Shown here: positions 51,697 through 64,000 of the stretch, one piece after another
Layout: every line of letters begins with the position of its first letter
Position numbering within the stretch: the first letter of the stretch is position 1
Notes under the pieces: generated by a model
Told to the model about the DNA's origin: nothing
Seen by the model: the letters and a program-made list of their open reading frames with translations, nothing else
The model's database searches: none
Assembly: GCF_019192965.1 (NCBI RefSeq)
Contig: NZ_JAHTKU010000004.1
Coordinates: 1-64,000, forward strand
DNA from: Nocardioides daeguensis
GTDB lineage: Bacteria > Actinomycetota > Actinomycetes > Propionibacteriales > Nocardioidaceae
Length of the DNA: 64,000 nucleotides
Reading direction: 5' to 3'
Position numbers and translations under genes: made by a program

Positions 51697-52185
51697 ATGC
51701 GGGACGAGGTGGACGAGCTGATCGAGGCGTGGGCGCGCGAGCGCAGCGACCTCGACCTCGCTCCGGTGTCGGTGTTCAGCCGGATCTCCCGGCTGGCGCA
51801 CCACGTCGACCGGGCCCGCCGGCAGGCCTTCACCACCCACGACATCGAGTCGTGGGAGTTCGACGTGATGGCCGCGCTGCGGCGGGCGGGCGAACCGTAC
51901 GAGCTCTCCCCCGGCCGGCTGCTGCGCGAGACCCTGGTGACCAGCGGGACGATGACCAACCGCGTCGACCGACTCACCACCCGCGGCCTGGTCGAGCGAC
52001 ACCCCGACCCGACCGACCGCCGTGGCGTGCTGGTCCGGCTCACCCCGGACGGCAAGGACGCCGTCGACGGCGCCTTCGCCGCGCTGCTCGAGGCCGAGCG
52101 CGAGCTGCTGAGCGGCCTGTCGGCCGAGGACCAGGCGGTGCTGGCCGGCCTGCTCCGGCGCCTGCTCGTGCCGTTCTCCGGCTGA
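51697..52185 (+). CDS. MarR-family transcriptional regulator
   Basis: A 162-residue winged-helix regulator. The core WEFDVMAALRRAGEPYELSP, LVTSGTMTNRVDRLTTRGLVER and DPTDRRGVLVRLTPDGKDAVD are the MarR recognition helix, wing and signature. It probably represses itself and the divergent alpha/beta hydrolase-tam operon through the palindrome at 51654-51669. The ligand is unknown. Confidence 0.93.
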   Translation: MRDEVDELIEAWARERSDLDLAPVSVFSRISRLAHHVDRARRQAFTTHDIESWEFDVMAALRRAGEPYELSPGRLLRETLVTSGTMTNRVDRLTTRGLVERHPDPTDRRGVLVRLTPDGKDAVDGAFAALLEAERELLSGLSAEDQAVLAGLLRRLLVPFSG

Positions 52186-52202
52186 GCGCCCCGGCTCGGG
52201 CG

Positions 52203-53996
<1,794 letters not shown>

Positions 53997-54011
53997 CGGT
54001 GGATCTCCTGC

Positions 54012-54905
54012 TCAGGCATAGGTCACCACGTGGGCGCCCGCGACGGGACCGGGGGCGAGGGTGCAGCGGTAGCCCTGGGCGGTGAGCTCCGCGACGGTGG
54101 TGCGGGCCTCGTCGACGTCCTCGTGCAGCACGAGCAGGGTCGGGCCGGACCCGGACAGCAGGACGCCGTCGGGGGCCATGCTGCGCAGCGTGACCTCGAC
54201 GTCGACCAGGTCGGGACGCAGGTCGCGGGCGGCCGGCCAGAGGTCGTTGGCGAGCAGGTCGCCGATCTCCTCGGGGCAGCCGCCGGCGAGGGCGGCGATC
54301 AGCGCGTCCGGGACGGGCGGCTCGGCAGGAGCGTCGGGCGAGAGTTCGTCGAAGTGGCCGTAGACCGCGGGCGTGGACAGGCCCTCGTCGGAGAGGACGA
54401 CCACCCACCACACCGAGCTGGTGTCCTCGACCGGCGTGACGATCTCGCCGTGGCCGGTGCCGAGCGCGGTCCCGCCGAGCAGCGCGAACGGCACGTCGCT
54501 GCCGAGGGTGCCCGCGATCCGGAGCAGGTCGTCGTCGGAGGTCTGCAGGTCCCACAGCCGGTCGAGGGCGAGCAGGGTCGCGGCGGCGTCGGCCGATCCG
54601 CCGGCCATGCCGCCCATCACGGGGATGCCCTTGGCGATGGTGATCCGGGCGGCGCGGTCCAGGCCGTGGTGGGCGGCCAGCGCCCGTCCGGCACGCAGGG
54701 CGATGTTGTCGTCGTCGAGGGGTACGCCGTCGACCGGCTCCGTCAGCCCGACCGACCAGCTCTCGGCCTCGACGGCCGTGACGTCGTCGTAGAGCCCGAC
54801 GGCCTGGTAGACCGTCGCGAGGGCATGCTTGCCGTCCGGCCGCAGCCCGCCGACTCCGAGGTGGAGGTTGATCTTGGCGGGTGCCCGGACCGTCACCTGT
54901 GTCAT
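54012..54905 (-). CDS. ispE: 4-diphosphocytidyl-2-C-methyl-D-erythritol kinase
   Basis: A 297-residue GHMP kinase of the MEP isoprenoid pathway. N-terminal [24 protein letters not shown] (residues 5-28), the ATP loop [21 protein letters not shown] and the C-terminal [11 protein letters not shown] are standard. It follows rsmA by a 4-bp overlap (ATGA), the usual actinobacterial rsmA-ispE order. Confidence 0.96.
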   Translation of the reverse strand: MTQVTVRAPAKINLHLGVGGLRPDGKHALATVYQAVGLYDDVTAVEAESWSVGLTEPVDGVPLDDDNIALRAGRALAAHHGLDRAARITIAKGIPVMGGMAGGSADAAATLLALDRLWDLQTSDDDLLRIAGTLGSDVPFALLGGTALGTGHGEIVTPVEDTSSVWWVVVLSDEGLSTPAVYGHFDELSPDAPAEPPVPDALIAALAGGCPEEIGDLLANDLWPAARDLRPDLVDVEVTLRSMAPDGVLLSGSGPTLLVLHEDVDEARTTVAELTAQGYRCTLAPGPVAGAHVVTYA

Positions 54906-55789
54906 GAATCGCCCTTCGGGCCGTCGGCCGTCGCATGGAGGGCGACCGTGATCGCCACGAACTCGTCGATCCCGAGTGCCTCGCCGCGGGTCAGCGGGTC
55001 GATGCCCGCCGCCTGCAACGCGGCTTCCGCCTGCTCGGCGCCGCCGGCGAGGGTGCGCAGCGCGCCGCGCAGCGCCTTGCGCCGGTGCGCGAACGCTGCG
55101 TCGATCACCGCGAACACCTGCTCCCGCGTCACCTCGTCGGTCGGCGGGGCGTGGTGGGTCCAGGCGACCAGCCCGGAGTCGACGTTGGGCGCGGGCCAGA
55201 AGACGTTGCGTCCGATCGCACCGGCCCGGCGTACGTCGGCGTACCAGGCCGCCTTCGCGGACGGGACACCGTAGGTCTTCGATCCGGGGGGCGCGGCCAG
55301 GCGGTCGGCGACCTCGGACTGCACCATGACCAGGCCGTGCTCGAGCGACGGCAGCAGCGCCATCAGGTGGAGCAGGACCGGCACGGAGACGTTGTAGGGC
55401 AGGTTGGCCACCAGCGCCCGGGGCGGCGGACCGGGGATCTCCGTGACGCTCAACGCGTCGGCGAGCACCACCCGGAACCGCGCGGCCTGGTCGGGGGCGA
55501 AGGTCGCGATGGTGGCCGGCAGCTCCGCGGCGAGCAGCGGGTCGATCTCGATCGCGGTGACCTCGGCGCCGACCTCGAGCAGCGCGAGGGTCAGCGAGCC
55601 GAGGCCGGGACCGACCTCGAGCACGGTCTCGCCCGCGGTGACACCGGACTCGCGGACGATCCGGCGCACCGTGTTGGCGTCGATGACGAAGTTCTGGCCA
55701 CGCTGCTTGGTCGGGCGCACGCCCAGCCGTGCTGCGAGCTCCCGAACCTCCGCCGGGCCCAGCAGCCGCGGCGCGGAGGTTTCAGGCAT
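54902..55789 (-). CDS. rsmA: 16S rRNA dimethyladenosine transferase
   Basis: A 295-residue KsgA/RsmA enzyme that dimethylates A1518 and A1519 of 16S rRNA. Motifs: [18 protein letters not shown], motif [29 protein letters not shown] and the catalytic [18 protein letters not shown]. It lies between rpfB and ispE, the conserved actinobacterial context. Confidence 0.96.
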   Translation of the reverse strand: MPETSAPRLLGPAEVRELAARLGVRPTKQRGQNFVIDANTVRRIVRESGVTAGETVLEVGPGLGSLTLALLEVGAEVTAIEIDPLLAAELPATIATFAPDQAARFRVVLADALSVTEIPGPPPRALVANLPYNVSVPVLLHLMALLPSLEHGLVMVQSEVADRLAAPPGSKTYGVPSAKAAWYADVRRAGAIGRNVFWPAPNVDSGLVAWTHHAPPTDEVTREQVFAVIDAAFAHRRKALRGALRTLAGGAEQAEAALQAAGIDPLTRGEALGIDEFVAITVALHATADGPKGDS

Positions 55790-55806
55790 GGGGTCAGGCT
55801 ATCGGT

Positions 55807-57351
<1,545 letters not shown>

Positions 57352-59499
57352 ATGACGACCAGCGCCCGCTCCTCCGCCCGTGCTCCCGACCCGGACCCAC
57401 CCACGCACCAGCAGCCGCACCAGCAGCCCCACCAGCAGCCCCGCGAGGTCGTCGCGGCCGTGCTGCACGCCGTGGCGGCCGATGTCGGCCGGGCGACGCT
57501 CGTCGCCGAGCTGACCGACACCGGGGAGCCCGTCATCCGCTGGAGCAACCGGGGCGCGAGCGAGCTGCTGGGCTGGGCCGGCTCCGACGTCCAGGGCGTC
57601 CGGCTGGACCGGTTCGTCATCGGCTCCGACGGCGCCTCGTTGCGCCCCCTGTTCCGCCGCGAGCGGCCGACCACGACCGCGGTGAGCCTGCGGACCGCGG
57701 TCGGCGAGACCGTGGCCTGCCGGGTGAGCACCATCCCCGCGCCCGGCGGGCTGCTCTGGGCGGTGCAGGTGGATCCGGCCCACTCCGAGCGGGAGCTCGC
57801 GCTGCGCGCCTCGGCCGACGCCCTCGAGCACCGGTTCAAGGTGATGGCGGAGCGCTCCCCCGTACCGACCATGATGTCCGAGCAGGGGATGCGGCTGGGC
57901 CACGTCAACGACGCGCTGTGCGTCCTTCTGGGCGTCACCGCCGACAAGCTCCTCGGCACCGGGTGGATCGCCTATGCGCACCGGGACGACGAGGAGCGGA
58001 TCGCCGAGACCGTGGTCGCCGTGCTCGCCGGGCAGGAACGCGAGCTGCAGGCCCGGTTCCTCGACAGCCAGCGGCGGGTACGGCACACCGACATGCGGTT
58101 CACGCCGCTGCTGACCCCGGGGGTGGGCGACGGCTTCGTGGCCACCTTGGAGGACATCACCGAGCGGCGCGAGTTCGAGGAGCGGCTGAACTACCAGGCG
58201 ACGCACGACTCGCTGACCGGGCTGCCCCGCCGCGCGCGGCTGTGGGAGCACGTCGGCGCCACGATGGCCGACCCCGACGCCGGCCTGGCCTGCATGTTCC
58301 TCGACCTCGACAACTTCAAGGTCGTCAACGACAGCCTCGGGCACACCGCCGGCGACGCCCTGCTCGTCGAGGTCGCCCACCGGCTCACGGCGGCGGTGCG
58401 GCCCGGCGACCTCGTCGCGCGGTTCGGCGGCGACGAGTTCGTGGTGGCCTGTGCCACCGGGTCGCTGGACGGCGCGCTCGAGGTGGCCGACCGGATCCTG
58501 CGGGTGCTGTCGGCCCCGGTGGTGCTCGACGGCGTCGAGATCCATCCCCGCGGCTCGATCGGCGTCGTGCTGCGCGGTCCCGACCACCACTCGGCCGACG
58601 ACCTCATCCGTGACTGCGACATCGCGATGTACCAGGCCAAGTCGCGCGGCAAGGGCCGGATCATGGTGCTCGACGAGAGCGCCCGCAGCGCGGCCTACGA
58701 CACCCTGAGCCTGGTCGCCGACCTGCGCCAGGCGATCGAGCAGCGCCGGATCACGCTGTCCTACCAGCCGGTCGTGCGGGCTCAGGACGGTCGGGCGGAG
58801 CTGGTCTCGGTCGAGGCCCTGGCGCGCTGGCGGCACCCCGAGCGGGGCAGCATCCCCGCGGACGTCTTCGTGGGGCTGGCCGAGGAGCACGGGCTGGTGC
58901 ACGAGCTGGGCGAGCTCGTCCTCGAGACGGCGTGCACGGCGCTGGCGGCGTGGCAGTCCCAGCTGGGAGCGCTGGCACCGCCGTCCGTCAGCGTCAACCT
59001 CTCGGCGCTGCAGATGAACGACCACCTGCTGGCCCAGGCGGTGAAGCGGACCCTGCGGCGCAGCGGTCTGCGACCCGAGCAGCTGTGCCTGGAGATCACC
59101 GAGTCGGCACTGATGAACGACCCCGACACCGCCTCGACGATCCTGCGCCAGCTGCGCGACCACGGCGTCCAGGTCGCCATCGACGACTTCGGCACCGGGT
59201 ACTCCTCACTCGCCTACCTGCGCCGCCTCCCCGTCAACTTCCTCAAGGTCGACCGCTCGTTCGTCGCCGAGCTGCAGGACGGGCACACCGCGGTCGTCCA
59301 GGCCGTCATCAGCCTCGCCCACAACCTGGGCATCGGCGTGGTCGCCGAGGGGGTGGAGACGACCTCGCAGATCCGGATGCTCGGCCAGATGAGCTGCACC
59401 GTCATGCAGGGATTCGTGATCAGCCCGGCCCTGGAGGAGCCCGACTTCGTCGACTGGTGCCGGGCCGGCCGGCTGCTCCCCGCCGGGACGACGCCGTGA
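57352..59499 (+). CDS. PAS-GGDEF-EAL cyclic-di-GMP turnover protein
   Basis: A 715-residue signalling protein. A 12-bp tandem repeat encodes HQQPHQQPHQQP near the N-terminus. PAS-like regions lie at about 50-145 and 155-275. The diguanylate cyclase domain has an intact GGDEF at 359-363 (ARFGGDEFVVA). The phosphodiesterase domain has an intact EAL at 488-490 and keeps the metal and loop residues ITESALMND, AIDDFGTGYSSLAYLRRLP, LKVDRSFV and VVAEGVET. Both activities look possible. It overlaps the HDOD gene by 4 bp. No membrane helix is present. Confidence 0.93.
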   Translation: MTTSARSSARAPDPDPPTHQQPHQQPHQQPREVVAAVLHAVAADVGRATLVAELTDTGEPVIRWSNRGASELLGWAGSDVQGVRLDRFVIGSDGASLRPLFRRERPTTTAVSLRTAVGETVACRVSTIPAPGGLLWAVQVDPAHSERELALRASADALEHRFKVMAERSPVPTMMSEQGMRLGHVNDALCVLLGVTADKLLGTGWIAYAHRDDEERIAETVVAVLAGQERELQARFLDSQRRVRHTDMRFTPLLTPGVGDGFVATLEDITERREFEERLNYQATHDSLTGLPRRARLWEHVGATMADPDAGLACMFLDLDNFKVVNDSLGHTAGDALLVEVAHRLTAAVRPGDLVARFGGDEFVVACATGSLDGALEVADRILRVLSAPVVLDGVEIHPRGSIGVVLRGPDHHSADDLIRDCDIAMYQAKSRGKGRIMVLDESARSAAYDTLSLVADLRQAIEQRRITLSYQPVVRAQDGRAELVSVEALARWRHPERGSIPADVFVGLAEEHGLVHELGELVLETACTALAAWQSQLGALAPPSVSVNLSALQMNDHLLAQAVKRTLRRSGLRPEQLCLEITESALMNDPDTASTILRQLRDHGVQVAIDDFGTGYSSLAYLRRLPVNFLKVDRSFVAELQDGHTAVVQAVISLAHNLGIGVVAEGVETTSQIRMLGQMSCTVMQGFVISPALEEPDFVDWCRAGRLLPAGTTP

Positions 59500-60290
59500 G
59501 CACGGCGCTGGACGTCGACGCCATCCTCGACGGCCTCGACCAGATGGCCGCGGCACGTCCCGTGGCCGCCCAGGTGGTGGCGACCTGCAACGACGAGGGC
59601 ACGGGTGCGGGCGAGCTCGCCGCCATCCTCGGCGCGGACATGGCCCTCGCGGCCCGGGTGATGAAGCTGGCCAACTCCGCCTACTTCGGCCTGTCCGGGC
59701 GGGTGCGCAGCCTGCAGCTCGCCGTCACCGTGGTCGGGTTCAACACGGTGCGTTCGATCGCGACCGTGGCGCTGTCCGGCATCGACAGCGCCAAGGACCT
59801 GCCCGAGGACTTCTGGGACACCTCGGTGCACCTGGCCGCGGCCGCCGGCGCGCTCGGCCCGCGGTTCCGCCTGACCACCGCCGACGCCCTGTGCCTCGGC
59901 CTGCTCGCCCAGCTGGGAGCAGCCCTGCTGCACCAGGCCGACCCGGACGGGTACGACGTGGTGCGCGCCACGACCGACCTGGGCACGGAGCGGTTCTCGG
60001 CCGAGACCCTGCGCTACGGGATCTGTGGCCCCCGGCTGACCGCCGAGGCCCTGCAGCAGTGGCGCTTCCCCATCGAGATGGTGGACACCCTGCGCGCCGT
60101 GCCGTCCGGTGCCGACGGCGTCCTGCTGCGCACGGCGTACGAGCTCGCGGCTCGGCTGCTGGACCCCGCGCACCGTCGGACCGGGCTCGAGCAGGTCTCG
60201 CACCGCCGGGTCACCGAGTCCGACGCACCGCGGGTGCTGACCGCGATCCGCGCGGACGTCGCCGCACTCCAGACGTCGTTGGGCCTGTGA
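59496..60290 (+). CDS. HDOD-domain signalling protein
   Basis: A 264-residue protein with an HDOD fold: AARVMKLANSAYFGLSGRVRSLQLAVTVVGFNTVRSIA (residues about 51-88) is the diagnostic stretch. HDOD proteins lack full HD catalytic residues and act as signalling scaffolds. The GTG at 59496 overlaps the GGDEF-EAL stop (GTGA), so the two are coupled and probably interact in the cyclic-di-GMP output. Confidence 0.87.
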   Translation: MSTALDVDAILDGLDQMAAARPVAAQVVATCNDEGTGAGELAAILGADMALAARVMKLANSAYFGLSGRVRSLQLAVTVVGFNTVRSIATVALSGIDSAKDLPEDFWDTSVHLAAAAGALGPRFRLTTADALCLGLLAQLGAALLHQADPDGYDVVRATTDLGTERFSAETLRYGICGPRLTAEALQQWRFPIEMVDTLRAVPSGADGVLLRTAYELAARLLDPAHRRTGLEQVSHRRVTESDAPRVLTAIRADVAALQTSLGL

Positions 60291-60313
60291 CCGCCGGGCC
60301 GGATGGTCGGGCG

Positions 60314-61168
60314 CTACCAGCTGCCGCCGAAGGCCAACTCGGTGTTCGCGTCGATCGCGGCGCACAGCTCGGCGAGGTCGTCCCCCCGCTCGGCGGCCAT
60401 CGCCCGCACCGTCAGCGGGACGAGGTACGACGCGTTGGCGCGGCCGCGGTAGGGCACCGGCGTGAGGTAGGGCGCGTCCGTCTCGACGAGCACCCGGTCC
60501 CTGGGCGTGATCCGCAGCGCCTCGCGCAGCGCCTCGGCGTTCTTGAACGTGACCGTCCCGGCGAAGGAGAGGTGGGCGCCGCGGTCCAGGCAGGCCCGGG
60601 CGAAGGCGGCGTCGCCGGAGAAGCAGTGCATCACCCAGCGCTCGGGGGCGCCCTCGCTGTCGATCACCGCGAGCACCTCGTCGTGGGTCTCCCGGTCGTG
60701 GATGACGAGGGTCTTGTCGAGGCGCTTGGCGATGTCGACGTGGCGGCGGAACGACTCGACCTGCACCGCCCGGCCCTCGTCGCCGGTCCGGAACGCGTCG
60801 AGACCGGTCTCCCCCACCGCCCGCACCTTCGCGTGGGCGCCGGCGAGCTGCTCGATCTCGTCCCAGGCGGCCTCGAGCGCGGCGCGTCCCTCCTGCTCGA
60901 GGATCCGGGGCGCCTCGTTGGGGTGCAGGGCGACGCCCGCGACCAGCTCGGGGTGCTCGGCCGCGGCAGCCACCGCCCAGCGGGCACCGGGCAGGTCGCA
61001 GCCGATCTGCACGATCCGTCGTACGCCGACCGCGGCGGCGGCGTCGATCGCCTCCCGGGCGTCCCACGGCTGCGCGCCGCGGCCCTCCCGGCTGATGTCG
61101 AGGTGACAGTGGTTGTCGACGACCGGGTGCGGCAGCGGTTCGGGGACCGGCGGGCGCTGGTCGCTCAC
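60314..61168 (-). CDS. tatD: TatD-family metal-dependent DNase
   Basis: A 284-residue TIM-barrel hydrolase. Metal ligands are in VVDNHCHLDIS, GETGLDAFR, IHDRETHDEVL, MHCFSGD and ETDAPYLTPVPYRG. TatD enzymes are 3'-5' exonucleases and D-amino-acyl hydrolases. The GTG at 61168 overlaps the stop of the upstream alpha/beta hydrolase (GTGA). It ends an rsmI-hydrolase-tatD operon. Confidence 0.94.
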   Translation of the reverse strand: MSDQRPPVPEPLPHPVVDNHCHLDISREGRGAQPWDAREAIDAAAAVGVRRIVQIGCDLPGARWAVAAAAEHPELVAGVALHPNEAPRILEQEGRAALEAAWDEIEQLAGAHAKVRAVGETGLDAFRTGDEGRAVQVESFRRHVDIAKRLDKTLVIHDRETHDEVLAVIDSEGAPERWVMHCFSGDAAFARACLDRGAHLSFAGTVTFKNAEALREALRITPRDRVLVETDAPYLTPVPYRGRANASYLVPLTVRAMAAERGDDLAELCAAIDANTELAFGGSW

Positions 61169-62031
61169 GAGGCGGGGTCGGTCGAGCGGACCCGGTGCAG
61201 GATCGCGTCGGCCAGCGCCTCGGGCGCCTGGGTCGGGATCCAGTGGGAGACGCCACCCAGCTCGACGAAGCGGTACGGCCCGTCGACCCAGTCGCCGGCG
61301 TGCTCCGCACCCCAGCGGCTCAGCGCGACGTCCTGGTCGCTCCACACCATGGTGGTCGGCACGCTGACCCGGCGCCGCATCAGGCGCGGGTCGCCCAGGG
61401 GCAGGGCGCGGTACCAGTTGAGCGCGGTCGGCAGCGCGCCGTCCTCGACGATCTCGGTGCGGAACCGGGCCACGTCCTCGGCGGTGAAGCCGGCCGCGCG
61501 CAGCTGCCGCGCGGCGAGGTCGTCGGTCCGGCCGAGCACCAGCTCGGGGAGGCGCGGGAGCTGGAAGGCCAGCATGTACCAGGACTTCAGCAGCTGCTCG
61601 GAGCGGACCATGGCGGTCAGGAAGGCCTGCGGGTGCGGCACGGACACCGCCGTCAGCGAGGCCACCCGGTCGGCGTGGTGGGCCGCCAGGAGCCAGGCGG
61701 GGATCGCACCCCAGTCGTGGCCGACGACGTGGGCGCGCCCCTGCGGGCCGACCAGGGCGTCCACGACGGTGAGGGCGTCGGCCATCAGCTCGCTCGCCCG
61801 GTAGTCGCGTCGGCGCCGCGGCCGGGCGCCCCGGGAGTAGCCCCGCTGGTCCATGGCCAGGGTGCGGTAGCCCGCCTCGTGCAGCAGCGGTGCGACCAGG
61901 CGCCAGGACGTGGCCCGCTCCGGGAACCCGTGCAGGAGCAGGATCGGCTCACCGTCGGGCGGACCGTCGACGAGGACGTCGAAGACGAGGCCGTCGCGCT
62001 CGACGGTCGTGACGGACTTCGGCTCAGCCAT
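61165..62031 (-). CDS. Alpha/beta hydrolase, epoxide hydrolase-like
   Basis: A 288-residue alpha/beta hydrolase: oxyanion LLHGFPERATSW, nucleophile elbow VGHDWGAIPAW with Asp, and catalytic histidine in GGVSHWIPTQAPE. The RGYSRGARP motif is typical of epoxide hydrolase-like enzymes. Its start overlaps rsmI by 8 bp. Similar to the enzyme at 50725 but not nearly identical. Confidence 0.88.
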   Translation of the reverse strand: MAEPKSVTTVERDGLVFDVLVDGPPDGEPILLLHGFPERATSWRLVAPLLHEAGYRTLAMDQRGYSRGARPRRRRDYRASELMADALTVVDALVGPQGRAHVVGHDWGAIPAWLLAAHHADRVASLTAVSVPHPQAFLTAMVRSEQLLKSWYMLAFQLPRLPELVLGRTDDLAARQLRAAGFTAEDVARFRTEIVEDGALPTALNWYRALPLGDPRLMRRRVSVPTTMVWSDQDVALSRWGAEHAGDWVDGPYRFVELGGVSHWIPTQAPEALADAILHRVRSTDPAS

Positions 62032-62860
62032 CGATGTGCACCACCTGGTAGACGTCGCGTTTGGGGAGTCCAGCCTGCCCGGCCACCACGGCGATCGCCT
62101 CCTTGCGTCGCATCCCGGACTCCTCGAGTCCGGCGACGGCGGCCCGCAGGCTGTCCGGGTCGGTCGCGATCCCCGCGCCCGGGGTCGCGCCGGTGACGAC
62201 GATGGTGACCTCGCCCCGCACCCCCGCGGCGGCCCAGTCGACGAGGGCGGCGAGGCCGTCGCGGCGTACCTCCTCGTGGGTCTTGGTCAGCTCGCGACAC
62301 ACTGCGGCGGCGCGGTCGGCGCCGAAGGCGTCGCGCATCGCCTCCAGCGCCGCCTGGGTGCGGTGCGGCGCCTCGAAGAAGACCATCGTGCGCTGCTCGC
62401 TCGCCAGGTCCGCCAGCCGGCGGGAGCGCTCCCCCGCCTTGCGCGGCAAGAAGCCCTCGAAGCAGAACCGGTCGACAGGCAGGCCCGAGACGGCGAGAGC
62501 GGTCAGCACCGCCGACGGGCCGGGGACGGCGGTCACCCGGATGCCGGCCTCGACGGCGGCCGCCACCAGGCGGTAGCCCGGGTCGGACACGCTCGGCATG
62601 CCGGCGTCGGTCACGAGCACCACCCGCTCGCCGGCTTCGAGGGCCTCGACCAGGGCGGGGGTCCGCGCCGCCTCGTTGCCCTCGAAGTAGGACACGACGC
62701 GCCCCGACAGCTCGATGCCGAGGTCGGTCACCAGCCGCCGCAGCCGGCGGGTGTCCTCGGCGGCGACGACGTCGGCGGCGGCCAGCTCCTCGGCCAGCCG
62801 GGGCGGCGCGTCGCCGACCTGGCCGATCGGCGTACCCGCCAGCACCAGGACTCCACTCAC
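62024..62860 (-). CDS. rsmI: 16S rRNA cytidine-1402 2'-O-methyltransferase
   Basis: A 278-residue tetrapyrrole-methylase-fold enzyme that methylates C1402 of 16S rRNA. Motifs are LVLAGTPIGQVGD, VVAAEDTRRLRRL, VLVTDAGMPSVSDPGYRLV and AVPGPSAVLTALAVSGLP. The GTG at 62860 gives the typical start VSGVLVLAGTPIG. It is divergent from the protein mannosyltransferase gene, as in other actinobacteria. Confidence 0.95.
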   Translation of the reverse strand: MSGVLVLAGTPIGQVGDAPPRLAEELAAADVVAAEDTRRLRRLVTDLGIELSGRVVSYFEGNEAARTPALVEALEAGERVVLVTDAGMPSVSDPGYRLVAAAVEAGIRVTAVPGPSAVLTALAVSGLPVDRFCFEGFLPRKAGERSRRLADLASEQRTMVFFEAPHRTQAALEAMRDAFGADRAAAVCRELTKTHEEVRRDGLAALVDWAAAGVRGEVTIVVTGATPGAGIATDPDSLRAAVAGLEESGMRRKEAIAVVAGQAGLPKRDVYQVVHIDG

Positions 62861-62900
62861 GTCACGATCCTTGCAGATGGGGCACGTAGGGTTGCCCTCC

Positions 62901-64000
62901 GTGACCGTCGTCGGCCTGTCCCGCACCGCCCTCGGGCGACGGGTGCCGTTGGCGGTCGAGCGGGCGGTCAGCCCGATCCGGCGGTTGTCCGCGCGGCAGC
63001 GGCTGGTCGGCTGGCTCGGCCCGATCGGGCTCACCCTGCTGGCCTTCGCGCTGCGCCTGGTCGGCCTCGGCAACCCGCACCGGTTCGCCTTCGACGAGAC
63101 GTACTACGCCAAGGACGCGTGGTCGCTGCTCAACAACGGCTACATCGAGACCTACCTGACCGATGTCGACGGCAACACCAAGACCGACATCAACGCCGAC
63201 ATCCTCGCCGGGCACACGCAGGGCGTGTGGACCGGCGAGCCGTCGCTCGCCGTGCACCCGGACGTCGGCAAGTGGCTGATCGCGCTCGGCGAGAAGGCGT
63301 TCGGGATGGACCCGTTCGGCTGGCGGATCGCGTCGGCCGTCGCCGGTGCGCTGATGGTGCTCGTCATGTGCCGGCTGGTACGACGGATGACCGGCTCCAC
63401 GATGCTCGGCTGCGTCGCCGGCACCTTGCTGATGCTGGACGGCCTGCACTTCGTGCTGTCCCGGCTGGCGCTGCTCGACATCTTCTTGGCGCTGTTCCTG
63501 CTCTGCGCCGTCTCCTGCCTGGTGGCCGACCGCGACTGGCACCGGGAGCGGTTGGCGAGGCGCGCGCGTCGTACGGATGACGGCGTCGCGCTCACCGGCT
63601 GGGGCCCGCGGATCCTGTTCCGCCCCTGGCTGATCGCCGCCGGCGTCTGCTTCGGCCTCGCGGCCGGCACCAAGTGGACCGCCCTCTACCCGCTCGCCGC
63701 GCTGGGCGTGCTGTGCTGGATCTGGAGCGCCGGCGCCCGCCGCTCCCTCGGCATCCGGTGGCCGCTGGCGAAGGGCGCGCTCGTCGACGGGATCCCGGCG
63801 TTCCTCTCCCTCGTCGTGGTGGCGCTGCTGGTCTACATCGCGACCTGGGGCGGCTGGCTGACGCACGCGAAGGAGTACGAGGAGCACCTCAGCTCCACGC
63901 AGTACCGGCAGTACACCGGGCAGGGGCACTGCGCGAAGGACGACGACTCCTACGTCGCCACCGACCTCGACGCCACGAAGAAGTGGCCGACGGCGACCGA
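62901..64000 (+). CDS. Protein O-mannosyltransferase (Pmt), 3' end beyond window
   Basis: A frame from the GTG at 62901 runs off the right edge after 366 codons. It is a multi-pass GT-C glycosyltransferase: the first extracellular loop has FAFDETYYAKDAWSLL with the catalytic-type DE, then HPDVGKWLIALGEKAFGMDPFGWRIASA, and helices such as LMVLVMCRLV and LLALGVLCWIW-like segments. Pmt transfers mannose from polyprenyl phosphate mannose to exported proteins. Placement beside rsmI is conserved. Confidence 0.93.
   Translation, partial: MTVVGLSRTALGRRVPLAVERAVSPIRRLSARQRLVGWLGPIGLTLLAFALRLVGLGNPHRFAFDETYYAKDAWSLLNNGYIETYLTDVDGNTKTDINADILAGHTQGVWTGEPSLAVHPDVGKWLIALGEKAFGMDPFGWRIASAVAGALMVLVMCRLVRRMTGSTMLGCVAGTLLMLDGLHFVLSRLALLDIFLALFLLCAVSCLVADRDWHRERLARRARRTDDGVALTGWGPRILFRPWLIAAGVCFGLAAGTKWTALYPLAALGVLCWIWSAGARRSLGIRWPLAKGALVDGIPAFLSLVVVALLVYIATWGGWLTHAKEYEEHLSSTQYRQYTGQGHCAKDDDSYVATDLDATKKWPTAT

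Overview
This is a very GC-rich actinobacterial chromosome segment. The nrdR-nrdJ pair, the lexA gene beside a LysM gene, rpfB-rsmA-ispE, hflX, dapF, miaB-miaA, a glutamate-type ABC transporter, and several DUF222/HNH (13E12-type) genes together suggest the Nocardioides/Propionibacteriales group. The genus is an inference from gene content and style; no rRNA gene is present. The backbone is dense, with many 1-8 bp gene overlaps, frequent GTG/TTG starts and GC-rich hairpins between convergent genes.

Layout. 1-2200: the 5' part of a DUF222/HNH gene behind a perfect SOS box, an IS481-like end remnant, a RibD-domain reductase and a repeat array. 2200-6000: the nrdR-nrdJ ribonucleotide reductase operon with candidate NrdR boxes. 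6000-12900: a lipoprotein, the SOS hub (LysM gene, three SOS boxes, lexA), a secreted metalloprotease-like protein, dinG and an SGNH hydrolase. 12900-21970: hflX, phoD-like phosphatase, SDR, dapF, and a four-gene stress/flavin operon. 28800-35000: PucR regulator diverging from an acyl-CoA ligase/DUF3556/FAD oxidoreductase operon. 35000-42700: miaA, small tandem antitoxin-like genes, NUDIX, peptidase E, miaB and a secreted amidase with dockerin-like and cohesin-like modules. 42800-46700: gluABCD-type transporter. 46700-64000: a sigma factor fused to its own zinc-finger/membrane region, Tam methyltransferase, MarR, ABC-F ATPase, ispE, rsmA, rpfB, a GGDEF-EAL protein with an HDOD partner, tatD, rsmI, and the start of a protein O-mannosyltransferase.

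The main discovery is at 23175-28564. A DUF222/HNH endonuclease gene is split by a roughly 5.4 kb integrative element. The two halves rejoin in frame at a shared AAC triplet, giving a 456-residue protein. A large serine integrase lies directly inside the right junction. The element also encodes a HUH-type Rep protein with two translationally coupled small genes and five 13-bp iteron-like repeats. Its cargo is AT-richer than the backbone: a DUF3800 protein followed by a retron-type reverse transcriptase. Between these two genes is an 85-nt segment closed by a 15-bp stem, with AGC directly after the 5' arm, which is how a retron msr-msd would be framed. I read it as a probable retron-type anti-phage cassette with an unusually compact ncRNA; this is not proven. 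The Rep/integrase interval also holds a 38-G/26-C homopolymer hairpin and an antisense fragment of a 6-phosphogluconolactonase gene, both of which could be assembly artefacts.

A second theme is a dispersed repeat family (core CACCTCAACCACCGG) present as arrays at four loci. It lies in frame inside the split HNH gene and supplies the stop codon of the phoD-like gene.
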